Positions 25,282-32,628 of a stretch of DNA of 42,132 nucleotides are shown here, piece by piece. The notes beneath the pieces were generated by a model. The model had not been told where the DNA came from, ran no database searches, and worked only from the letters and a program-made list of their open reading frames with translations. Numbering within the stretch: position 1 is the stretch's first letter; every line of letters begins with the position of its first letter. The translations under genes were made by a program, and so were the position numbers. The stretch comes from JBJHBP01 sp050485645 (GTDB lineage: Bacteria > Pseudomonadota > Gammaproteobacteria > Steroidobacterales > Rariloculaceae): positions 1 to 42,132 of the forward strand of contig JBJHBT010000033.1 in NCBI GenBank assembly GCA_050485645.1, given 5' to 3'.

Positions 25282-26079
25282 ATGAAATTGTATTCGTGGA
25301 ACGTCAACGGCATCCGTGCCGTGATCAGGAAGGGCACTTTTCAGCAATTCGTCGCCGAGCACCAACCGGACATTCTGTGCCTGCAGGAAACCAAGGCAGA
25401 GCAGGGTCAGGCAGTGATCGACCTGCCCGAGTACCGCGAATTCTGGAACTCAGCGACGAAGAAAGGCTACTCGGGCACAGCCATCTTCACGAGGTCCGAG
25501 CCGCTCAAGGTGAGCTGCGACTTTCCCGACGCTGTTGCGAAGAAATTCTGTTTCACCGATGACAGGGATCGCGATTCGCTGAATGAAGGCCGCGTCATCA
25601 CCGCGGAGTTCGCCAACTATTACGTGGTGACGGTCTACACGCCCAATGCCAAGGAAGACCTGTCGCGGCTCGACCTGCGCTACCGGCACTGGGATCCGGC
25701 CTTCCTCGCCTACATGAAACAGCTCGACAGAAAAAAACCCGTGATCTTCTGCGGCGATCTCAATGTTGCCCATACCGAGCTGGACCTTGCCAACCCCAAG
25801 CCCAACCGCGGCAAGAAGGGCTTTACCGACGAGGAGCGCGAAGGCTTCCAGAATTTTGTCGACGCCGGCTTCGTTGATACGTTCCGTCTGTTCACACAGG
25901 GTAACGGCCACTATTCGTGGTGGTCGCATTTCGCCAATTCGCGCGCGCGCAACGTGGGATGGAGAATCGACTACGTGCTCGTATCCGCTTCGATCGCCGA
26001 TCAGGTGAGAACTGCCAAGATACACGCCGACGTCATGGGTTCCGATCATTGCCCGGTGAGCATCGAGATGGGCCCGTAG
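25282..26079 (+). CDS. xthA: Exodeoxyribonuclease III
   Basis: The protein has 265 residues, typical for the family. Motifs of the AP-endonuclease fold are intact: MKLYSWNVNGIRAVIRKG, ILCLQETKAEQ (metal-binding Glu), VTVYTPNAKEDLSRLDLRYR, VIFCGDLNVAHTELDLANP (catalytic Asp/Asn), and VMGSDHCPVSIEM (catalytic His). It cuts DNA at abasic sites and trims 3' ends during base excision repair. The frame is open to 25021, overlapping the sugar transferase on the other strand, but the conserved N-terminus fixes ATG 25282. The alternative oxidase gene follows after 26 bases and may be co-transcribed. Confidence 0.95.
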   Translation: MKLYSWNVNGIRAVIRKGTFQQFVAEHQPDILCLQETKAEQGQAVIDLPEYREFWNSATKKGYSGTAIFTRSEPLKVSCDFPDAVAKKFCFTDDRDRDSLNEGRVITAEFANYYVVTVYTPNAKEDLSRLDLRYRHWDPAFLAYMKQLDRKKPVIFCGDLNVAHTELDLANPKPNRGKKGFTDEEREGFQNFVDAGFVDTFRLFTQGNGHYSWWSHFANSRARNVGWRIDYVLVSASIADQVRTAKIHADVMGSDHCPVSIEMGP

Positions 26080-26105
26080 GCTGGCGATCACGAAAGAGAA
26101 CTGCC

Positions 26106-26777
26106 ATGAACAACGTTCAGCCCCCTTCAGTCAATCTCGATGTTCATCATCGTCCACGCCGCTTCTCTGATCGCTTCGCATTCGGCTTCGTAAAGGCGCT
26201 GCGCTTTTTCGCAGACACGTTCTTTGCGAAGCGCTACGGACATCGTGCCGTGGTGCTGGAGACAGTCGCTGCCGTACCCGGCATGGTAGGCGGCACTCTG
26301 AACCATCTGAAGTGTCTGCGGCGAATGTCGGATGATCGTGGATGGATTCGCACGCTGCTCGACGAAGCCGAAAACGAACGGATGCACTTGATGACATTCA
26401 TCGCGATCGCACAGCCGAACGGGCTTGAACGCACGTTGGTTGTCATCGCTCAGGGGCTGTTTTACAACGCATTTTTCATTCTCTATCTGGTTTCGCCGAA
26501 AACGGCGCATCGGATCGTCGGCTACTTCGAAGAGGAAGCGGTTCTCAGCTATACGCAGTATCTGGCCGAGATCGATGCTGGAAGGCAGAAAAATGTGCCG
26601 GCACCGGAAATCGCCAGGACGTACTGGGGTCTGCCTGACCATGCGACGCTGCGGGATGTGGTGATCGTCGTCCGCGCCGACGAGGCGAATCATCGTGACG
26701 TCAACCACGGGTTCGCGGACGAACTCTCAGGTCACAAAACCAGCGACGAAAAAGGCCACGACACCCTTCGCAACTGA
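26106..26777 (+). CDS. aox: Alternative oxidase
   Basis: The protein has 223 residues from ATG 26106, behind AAAGAGAA. All di-iron ligands of the alternative oxidase family are visible: Glu52 in LETVAAVPGMVGG, Glu91 and His94 in AENERMHLMTF, the Glu142-144 run in GYFEEEAVLSYTQYL, and Glu193 and His196 in VRADEANHRDVNHGFAD. Alternative oxidase sits on the inner face of the membrane and passes electrons from ubiquinol to oxygen without pumping protons, insensitive to cyanide. It is common in plant and fungal mitochondria but patchy in bacteria. There is no N-terminal targeting extension and no regulatory Cys at the usual plant position. The last 20 residues are polar and variable. Confidence 0.95.
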   Translation: MNNVQPPSVNLDVHHRPRRFSDRFAFGFVKALRFFADTFFAKRYGHRAVVLETVAAVPGMVGGTLNHLKCLRRMSDDRGWIRTLLDEAENERMHLMTFIAIAQPNGLERTLVVIAQGLFYNAFFILYLVSPKTAHRIVGYFEEEAVLSYTQYLAEIDAGRQKNVPAPEIARTYWGLPDHATLRDVVIVVRADEANHRDVNHGFADELSGHKTSDEKGHDTLRN

Positions 26778-26876
26778 ACCTGAGGCGGAGCCCGTGCAGG
26801 CAGGCGCTCCACAGCCGCCCACGCCGTGAAGGGGCCGGCAGTCCCAGGTCCGGCCCGGTCCGGTGACAGCCCCGGC

Positions 26877-28295
26877 TCAGCGGTAACGCGCCGCAATCTC
26901 CTCCAGCCGCGCATCCAGGGTAGCGCGATCAAGCCAGTGGCCGCGCACCATCACGCCTTCCGGCCGCACCAGCACGTCTGGATTCTCCAGCGGATTGCCG
27001 GCAACGAGAATCAGGTCCGCCGCAAGCCCTTCGCGTATCGTGCCGAACTCATCCGCGGCGTCGAAGAAGATGGCCGGATTCGCGGTGCCGGTGCGCAGCA
27101 CTTCATAGGGCGTGAGGCCGGCAGCCACCATCGTCGCGATCTCGTGGTGCAGCGAAAAGCCCGGCACGTTGAACACCTGCGGCGCGTCCGAGCCCAGCAG
27201 CAGGCCGGCGTCGGCATCGTGCAGCGCCTTGATGATCGCCTGCCTCACCCGGACGAGGGCACGCCCCCGTTCGGCGCTGTAGCCCGATGCCTCGACCATC
27301 TGACGTTTCGAATTGGCCCACTGCGTGCGTGTCTGTGGTGAAACGTACGCCATCTCCGGGCGCGCAAGCAGCTCGTCGAGTGTCGGGGTCGGCGCCGGCC
27401 AGTGCTCGATCAGAGTCTGCGTAGGTACGTTCCAGGCACCGGCCGCGACCGTGGCGGCAACGAGGCCGGGCAGGCGGTCGAGGTCCACGACTTCGGCCAG
27501 ACCGAGACCAAAGAAGCCTGCATCGCCACGCTGTCCCTCGGGCACCAGCGCTTCGACATAGCCATCGAGATGATCGATGCTGACCTGACCTGCCTCCAGC
27601 GCGCGCAGCAGGCCCACATCAGCCGGAACGTGGCCGGCGAGCGTGGTCCCGCTCTCCGCTGCGGCCTGCGCTGCCGCATCGTAAGCGGCGCGCGTGGGTC
27701 CGGGATGCACCTTGACGAAATCGTAACCGGCCTCGGCCTGTTCTCGGACCAGACGCGCCGTCGCCTGTGGGACCGTGGCGTTCTGTCCGGTCAGCGACGG
27801 ACCGGAGGTGTAGAGCCGCGGACCGAGGACGTCGTGCCGCGCGAGCTGCTCGCGCAGCACCAGGTGTGACGGCTGACCGAGCATGCCGCGCGCCGTGGTG
27901 ACCCCGTTCGCCACATAGAGAAACAGCACCTCCTCCAGATAGCGTCGATCGCCGTCGCCCGGCACGTGGGCGTGCATTTCCGCCAGACCAGGCATGAGGT
28001 AGCGGCCGGCGCCGTCAATCACGCGCGCGCCGTCGGGAATCTCCAGGTCGGCGGATGGCCCCATGGTCTGGATACGCTCGCCCCGCACGACGACGGTCTG
28101 CCCCTCGAGCACGGTCTCGTCCACGGTGGTCATCGGAATCACGGCGACGTCGCGAAACACCGTGATCTGCTGCGCGACGGCCGATTGGGCCGCCAGCAGT
28201 GCGACGCCCAGCATCGCCCCGAGTATGGCTCCCTGCCTGAACCCAGGCCTCGTCCCGGATCTGGCGGGATAAACGGATGAGGATCGGAATTTCAT
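26877..28295 (-). CDS. Exported metal-dependent amidohydrolase
   Basis: The protein has 472 residues from ATG 28295, which follows AGGAGGTCTGAT. A signal peptide ends around SAVAQQ (residue 42). The amidohydrolase barrel is complete: YLMPGLAEMHAHVPG (HxH), YDFVKVHPGP (bridging Lys), TLAGHVPADVG and SIDHLDGY (His ligands), and LLLGSDAPQVFNVPGFSLHH (catalytic Asp), then the C-terminal EGLAADLILVAGNPLENPDV typical of this superfamily. It is nearest the imidazolonepropionase/Xaa-Pro-dipeptidase-like secreted group, which hydrolyses amide bonds in small cyclic compounds or dipeptides. The exact substrate cannot be read from sequence. It converges with aox. Confidence 0.88.
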   Translation of the reverse strand: MKFRSSSVYPARSGTRPGFRQGAILGAMLGVALLAAQSAVAQQITVFRDVAVIPMTTVDETVLEGQTVVVRGERIQTMGPSADLEIPDGARVIDGAGRYLMPGLAEMHAHVPGDGDRRYLEEVLFLYVANGVTTARGMLGQPSHLVLREQLARHDVLGPRLYTSGPSLTGQNATVPQATARLVREQAEAGYDFVKVHPGPTRAAYDAAAQAAAESGTTLAGHVPADVGLLRALEAGQVSIDHLDGYVEALVPEGQRGDAGFFGLGLAEVVDLDRLPGLVAATVAAGAWNVPTQTLIEHWPAPTPTLDELLARPEMAYVSPQTRTQWANSKRQMVEASGYSAERGRALVRVRQAIIKALHDADAGLLLGSDAPQVFNVPGFSLHHEIATMVAAGLTPYEVLRTGTANPAIFFDAADEFGTIREGLAADLILVAGNPLENPDVLVRPEGVMVRGHWLDRATLDARLEEIAARYR

Positions 28296-28440
28296 ATCAG
28301 ACCTCCTGCTCCACTCGATGGTCCGCAGGGGCAATATATCAGTGTGCAGCCGCCAGTGACGCGCACGGGCGCCGCGCACGGGTGACGCCCACCGGCCGAC
28401 GCGTTCGGCCGTGTGGCAGGATGTGGCGATTGAGGTACCG

Positions 28441-29148
28441 ATGCCAATGACCAGAACCCGTCGCCGCACACGGCGCGTATCCGTCACTTCGCGACTGCTG
28501 CGAGCACTTGTGGTGGTGCTGCCGCTGCTGGTGCTGCTGCCGATGGCTCCGCTGCTGGCACTGCGCTGGCTGCCGCCGCCCGCTACCGCCTACATGCTGC
28601 AGTCGCCGGTGAAGCCGGTAGCGTACCAGTGGATAGCCTGGGAGGATCTGCCGGCCTACGTGCCCCTGGCGGCGGTCGCGGCGGAAGACCAGCGCTTCGT
28701 GCAGCACCGCGGTTTCGACACGGCAGAGATTCGCCGCGCGCTGCGCGACAGTGCACAGGGCGCCCGGCTGCGCGGCGCGTCGACCGTCAGCCAGCAGGTG
28801 GCCCGCAATCTGCTGCTGTGGCCCGGAGGCGGCTTCGCTCGCAAGGGCGTCGAAGCGGTGCTGACGGTTCAGATCGAGCTGCTGTGGCCGAAGCGCAGAA
28901 TTCTGGAGATGTACCTCAACATTGCCGAATTCGCACCGGGCGTCTACGGCGTCGAAGCAGCGGCACGGCACCACTTCGGCAAGTCCGCGCGGACGCTGTC
29001 GGCGCGCGAGGCCGCACTGATGATGGCGGTGCTGCCAGGCCCGCGGCGGCTGGACGCCGGCAATCCTTCGTCGTACGTACTGGAGCGTGCCGACTGGATA
29101 GAACGGCAGATGCGCAGCCTCGGGCCCGGCTGGCTGGCGCCGCTCTGA
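28441..29148 (+). CDS. mtgA: Monofunctional peptidoglycan transglycosylase
   Basis: The protein has 235 residues from ATG 28441 (GAGG 7 bases upstream). After a basic start (TRTRRRTRRVSVTSRLLRAL) one membrane anchor covers about residues 22-42. The GT51 domain has all its motifs: VAAEDQRFVQHRGFD (catalytic Glu), RGASTVSQQVARNLLLW, KRRILEMYLNIAEFAPGVYG and HHFGKSARTLSAREAALMMA. It polymerises lipid II into glycan strands in the periplasm, without a transpeptidase domain. It is divergent from the amidohydrolase gene. Confidence 0.95.
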   Translation: MPMTRTRRRTRRVSVTSRLLRALVVVLPLLVLLPMAPLLALRWLPPPATAYMLQSPVKPVAYQWIAWEDLPAYVPLAAVAAEDQRFVQHRGFDTAEIRRALRDSAQGARLRGASTVSQQVARNLLLWPGGGFARKGVEAVLTVQIELLWPKRRILEMYLNIAEFAPGVYGVEAAARHHFGKSARTLSAREAALMMAVLPGPRRLDAGNPSSYVLERADWIERQMRSLGPGWLAPL

Positions 29149-29220
29149 ATGTCACCGTGAGGTTTGGTTCGCGCGCGCCTGCGCTATACCATCGTGCCGG
29201 AACAAAGGAAATGAATCGAC

Positions 29221-29613
29221 ATGAAACGTTACGTACGGCTGTTGATCATCGTCGCGATCATCGCGGCCGTGGTGCTGATGCTGCGACTGCTGCCCGCCGG
29301 CTATGACACAGATCTGAGTCGTGTGGGGGCTGGCCAGGCGGCAGCGGTACTGATACACGATCCGAACATCGTACAGAGCGGCAATCTGATGCACGCGGTG
29401 GACCGCGTGCGTGGCGACTTTGAACCAGCGCTGGCGTTCCTGGTTGCCGACCAGAACCTCGGCGACGGTGCGGCATTCGCAGCCCGACACGGTCTGCCCA
29501 TCGCGACCCTGGCAGTGTTCGACGGCGACGGCACCCTGATCGGCGTCTACAGTGGCGCACCGGACGCCACGGTGATCAGCGGATGGATCGCCGACCGGCT
29601 GGCCGGGCGCTGA
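29221..29613 (+). CDS. Small membrane-anchored protein, possibly thioredoxin-like
   Basis: The protein has 130 residues behind AAAGGAAA. The N-terminus is one membrane helix (YVRLLIIVAIIAAVVLMLRL). The rest is probably periplasmic and shows alternating strands and helices: AAAVLIHDPNIVQSGNLMHA, LAFLVADQNLGDGAAFAARH, LPIATLAVFDGDGTLIGVYS, and ATVISGWIADRLAG. That order is reminiscent of a thioredoxin fold with no Cys pair. I do not recognise the family. It lies 72 bases after mtgA on the same strand. The following 29614-29893 region (280 bases) shows no gene, only a candidate promoter. Confidence 0.7.
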   Translation: MKRYVRLLIIVAIIAAVVLMLRLLPAGYDTDLSRVGAGQAAAVLIHDPNIVQSGNLMHAVDRVRGDFEPALAFLVADQNLGDGAAFAARHGLPIATLAVFDGDGTLIGVYSGAPDATVISGWIADRLAGR

Positions 29614-29820
29614 ACCGCCGTCCCCCAAGGCCATTCCGCAACACCCCTGAACCTTCCGTCACGCCTGTTGTCAGCACGTCTGTGCAGTGTTGTTGTCGTG
29701 GCCGTGGGCCAACAGCCCTGAATCCGCCGGCGATCAGCGCGGTGACGCCGATCGTCCCTCCTCCGGACTGCAGGCGTCCGCGCCTGCCAGGGTGTGAGAT
29801 CCGGACGACGGGCACACAGG

Positions 29821-29848
29821 TTGCTTTTGCCCCGTCGCGGGCTAGGAT
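29821..29848 (+). promoter_or_regulatory. Candidate sigma-70 promoter of the aldo/keto reductase gene
   Basis: TTGCTT (29821-29826) and TAGGAT (29843-29848) are separated by 16 bases, about 45 bases before ATG 29894. Both hexamers match the consensus at four positions. No activator site was recognised. Confidence 0.4.
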
Positions 29849-29893
29849 CACTGGTCTATACGAATAATCAATCAGATACCCAGGAGGGTGGAG

Positions 29894-30844
29894 ATGAACT
29901 TTTCCCAGATTTCCCGCCGCGAAGTGCTGCGGACCGGTGTGGCGGCCACCGCCAGCCTTGCGTTTGCGCATCCCCTGCTGTCATGGGCGCAGAGCAGTCT
30001 GCCGCTGATCACCCGACCCATACCTTCCACCGGCGAACAGGTGCCGGTCATCGGCCTGGGCACCAATGCCTACACCGCCAACTCGCCCGAAGACATGGCG
30101 CCGCTACGCGAAGTCCTCGACAACATGCACCGGCTGGGTGGCACGGTCATCGACACCGCGCGCGTCTATGGGCGCAGTGAGGAGGTGATCGGCGAGATTC
30201 TCGAGGAGCTGGACAACCGCGACAGCTACTTCGTCGCCTCCAAGACCCCGATGGGCGGTGACTTCTCCAATCCCGAGGCCGTGCTCAACGTGTCGTTCGA
30301 CAGACTGCGCATGGATCGCATCGATCTGATGATGATCCACAACCTGGCAGGCACTGCCGAACTGATGCCATCCCTGCTGCGCGCCAAGGAACAGGGCCGC
30401 ATCCGCTACGTTGGCATGAGCACGTCGTCCGACAATCAATACCCGGGTATCATGGCGGCCATGCGCGAGTATCCGCTGGACGTGATCCAGGTGGATTACT
30501 CCATCGACAACCGCACCGCCGCCAACGAGGTGCTGCCGCTGGCGCAGGAACGCGGTATCGCCGTGATGATCAACACGCCGTTTGGCGGTCGCCGCAATGC
30601 GGCCGGTCTGTTCGCACAGACCCGGGACCTGCAGCTGCCGGACTTCGCCGGCAGCATCGATGTCACCAGCTGGGCGCAGTTCTTCCTGAAATACGTCGTT
30701 TCCCATCCGGCCGTCACGGTTGCCATTCCGGGCACGACGCGCCTGACCAACCTCCAGGACAACCAGGGCGCCGGTCGTGGCCGCCTCCCGGACGCGGACA
30801 TGCGCCGGGAAATCGAGACCTACTGGGAAAGCGTCAGAAGCTGA
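29894..30844 (+). CDS. Tat-exported aldo/keto reductase
   Basis: The protein has 316 residues from ATG 29894, preceded by a strong GGAGGGTGGAG. The N-terminus has a Tat motif (SRREVLRTGVAATASLAFA) and ends around SWAQ. The mature part is an aldo/keto reductase barrel: VPVIGLGTNAYTA, VIDTARVYGRSEEVIGEIL (Asp and Tyr of the tetrad), SYFVASKTPMGG (Lys), RIDLMMIHNLAG (His), and IRYVGMSTSS. It would reduce carbonyls with NAD(P)H. Export through Tat implies that the cofactor is loaded before transport. The C-terminal GTTRLTNLQDNQGAGRGRLP resembles the cofactor-phosphate binding loop. Physiological substrate unknown. Confidence 0.9.
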   Translation: MNFSQISRREVLRTGVAATASLAFAHPLLSWAQSSLPLITRPIPSTGEQVPVIGLGTNAYTANSPEDMAPLREVLDNMHRLGGTVIDTARVYGRSEEVIGEILEELDNRDSYFVASKTPMGGDFSNPEAVLNVSFDRLRMDRIDLMMIHNLAGTAELMPSLLRAKEQGRIRYVGMSTSSDNQYPGIMAAMREYPLDVIQVDYSIDNRTAANEVLPLAQERGIAVMINTPFGGRRNAAGLFAQTRDLQLPDFAGSIDVTSWAQFFLKYVVSHPAVTVAIPGTTRLTNLQDNQGAGRGRLPDADMRREIETYWESVRS

Positions 30845-30948
30845 ACCTGATAACCTGATCGCGGAATCCGGGCGGCCAGCCGGTTAATATCGGCTGGCCG
30901 TCCCCCGTGCCTGCATGTGCGGCCGTGGGACCGGCTCTGGAGAGCCGT

Positions 30949-32565
30949 ATGGATCACGATCAGGGCGACACAGACGCCTCCGGACCGGCACCGGCAACCG
31001 CCGGCAACGCACCGGCAGACGGTCCGCAGCAGCTGTTGCTGCGCGAACGTATCAAGGAGCTGCGCTGCCTGTACCGCGTGCTCCAGCTCACCACCAGCGA
31101 CACGCTGTCCACGGCCGAGATCGCCGACGAGGTCGCCTCAATCCTCGCCGCAAGCATGCTGCATAGCGACATTGCGTGCGCGCGCGTCGTGATCAACGAC
31201 ATCGAGCACCGCCATCGCGGCTGGTCGCAGCAACCTGTTGTCACCGTCAGCAGGGACATCGTGGCAGGCGGCAAGCCGGCGGGATTCGTGGAAGCCGGAT
31301 ACAGCCGGATCCGTCCGGGACCACTGACCGGCGATGACGCCTTTCTCGCAGAGGAGCACGAACTGATCGAAGGCGTGGCCCTGCATCTGGGACGCATGCT
31401 GAACAACCGCAAGGTGGCCGACGTTCTGGCGCAGACGGAGCGCCTGAACGCGATCGGCCAGCTCACCGGTGGCGTGGCTCACGACTTCAACAACCTGCTC
31501 ACGGTGATACGCGGCAATGCCGAGCTGCTGATCGATGAACTGGTGGCCGACCGGCGGCTTCGCCAGCTCGCCGAGATGATAGAAACGGCGGCCGATCGCG
31601 GTGCCGAACTCATACGTGGCCTGCTCGCTTTCGCCAGACGACAGGCACTGGAGCCGAGATCCGTCGACACCAACCTGCTGATCAGCGGCATGGACGACCT
31701 GCTGCGCCGCGCCCTGGGTGAGCACATCGAAATCGAGTTCGTGCGCGGCGCCGGACTGTGGCCTGCCCTTGTCGATGCCGCGCAACTGGAAAGTGCGCTG
31801 CTGAACCTGTGTCTGAATGCGCGCGACGCCATGCCACGTGGCGGCAGGCTCACCATCGAAACCGCCAACGTGCACCTCGGCCGCAGCTACACCGATCAGC
31901 AGGAAGATCTGGCGCCCGGCCAGTACGTGATGCTCGCGGTGTCCGATACCGGCACCGGGATCGCCCCTGAACACATTAATCACGTGATCGAGCCGTTCTT
32001 TACGACCAAGAGCCAAGGCAAGGGAACGGGTCTGGGCCTCTCCACGGTGTATGGTTTCGCAAAACAGTCGCGCGGCCATCTGCGCATCTACTCCGAAACC
32101 GGAGAAGGCACGACGGTACGCCTGTACCTGCCGCGCGCCGAGGGCACGGCGAGCCACCCTGCTTCAGAACACGAACGAGAGCGAAAAGACATGGGATCGG
32201 GACTGATACTGCTCGTAGAGGACGACGACCTGGTGCGACGTTTTGCGCGTCAGCAGCTCATCGCGATGGGATACGACGTGATCGCAGCCTCCAATGGCCA
32301 CGAAGCCATGAAGATGCTGCGCGAACGCGACGACATCGATCTGCTGTTCACCGACATCGTAATGCCCGGTGGCATGAGCGGCCGGGATCTGGCGGATGCC
32401 GCCATCGAACTGCGACCGGGTTTGAAAGTGCTGTACACCTCCGGCTACAGCGAGAACGCGATCGTGCACCACGGCCGTCTGGACCCCGGCGTGCATCTGC
32501 TGAGCAAGCCCTATCGGCGCGAAGAGCTGGCGGCGGCGCTGAAGGATGCGATGGGAGACACCTGA
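30949..32565 (+). CDS. Hybrid sensor histidine kinase with receiver domain
   Basis: The protein has 538 residues from ATG 30949, which has GGAGAG five bases upstream; an in-frame GTG at 30907 has no such site. There is no membrane helix. A helical and possibly GAF-like sensor region (about 25-165) precedes the phosphoacceptor segment GQLTGGVAHDFNNLLTVIRG with His178. The ATPase domain shows LNLCLNARDAMPRGG (N box), VSDTGTGIAPEHI (G1) and GKGTGLGLSTVYGFAKQSRG (G2). The C-terminal receiver shows ILLVEDDDLVRRF, FTDIVMPGGMSG with phospho-acceptor Asp469, and a Lys in LLSKPYRREE. There is no DNA-binding output domain, and no partner regulator is adjacent. It is a cytoplasmic sensor of unknown signal. 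Confidence 0.92.
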   Translation: MDHDQGDTDASGPAPATAGNAPADGPQQLLLRERIKELRCLYRVLQLTTSDTLSTAEIADEVASILAASMLHSDIACARVVINDIEHRHRGWSQQPVVTVSRDIVAGGKPAGFVEAGYSRIRPGPLTGDDAFLAEEHELIEGVALHLGRMLNNRKVADVLAQTERLNAIGQLTGGVAHDFNNLLTVIRGNAELLIDELVADRRLRQLAEMIETAADRGAELIRGLLAFARRQALEPRSVDTNLLISGMDDLLRRALGEHIEIEFVRGAGLWPALVDAAQLESALLNLCLNARDAMPRGGRLTIETANVHLGRSYTDQQEDLAPGQYVMLAVSDTGTGIAPEHINHVIEPFFTTKSQGKGTGLGLSTVYGFAKQSRGHLRIYSETGEGTTVRLYLPRAEGTASHPASEHERERKDMGSGLILLVEDDDLVRRFARQQLIAMGYDVIAASNGHEAMKMLRERDDIDLLFTDIVMPGGMSGRDLADAAIELRPGLKVLYTSGYSENAIVHHGRLDPGVHLLSKPYRREELAAALKDAMGDT

Positions 32566-32628
32566 ACTGCAGACATTGCGCGTTGCAGCGCCTTGCGATC
32601 GGCGTCCGCTCCGCGCCAGCCAGCTACG

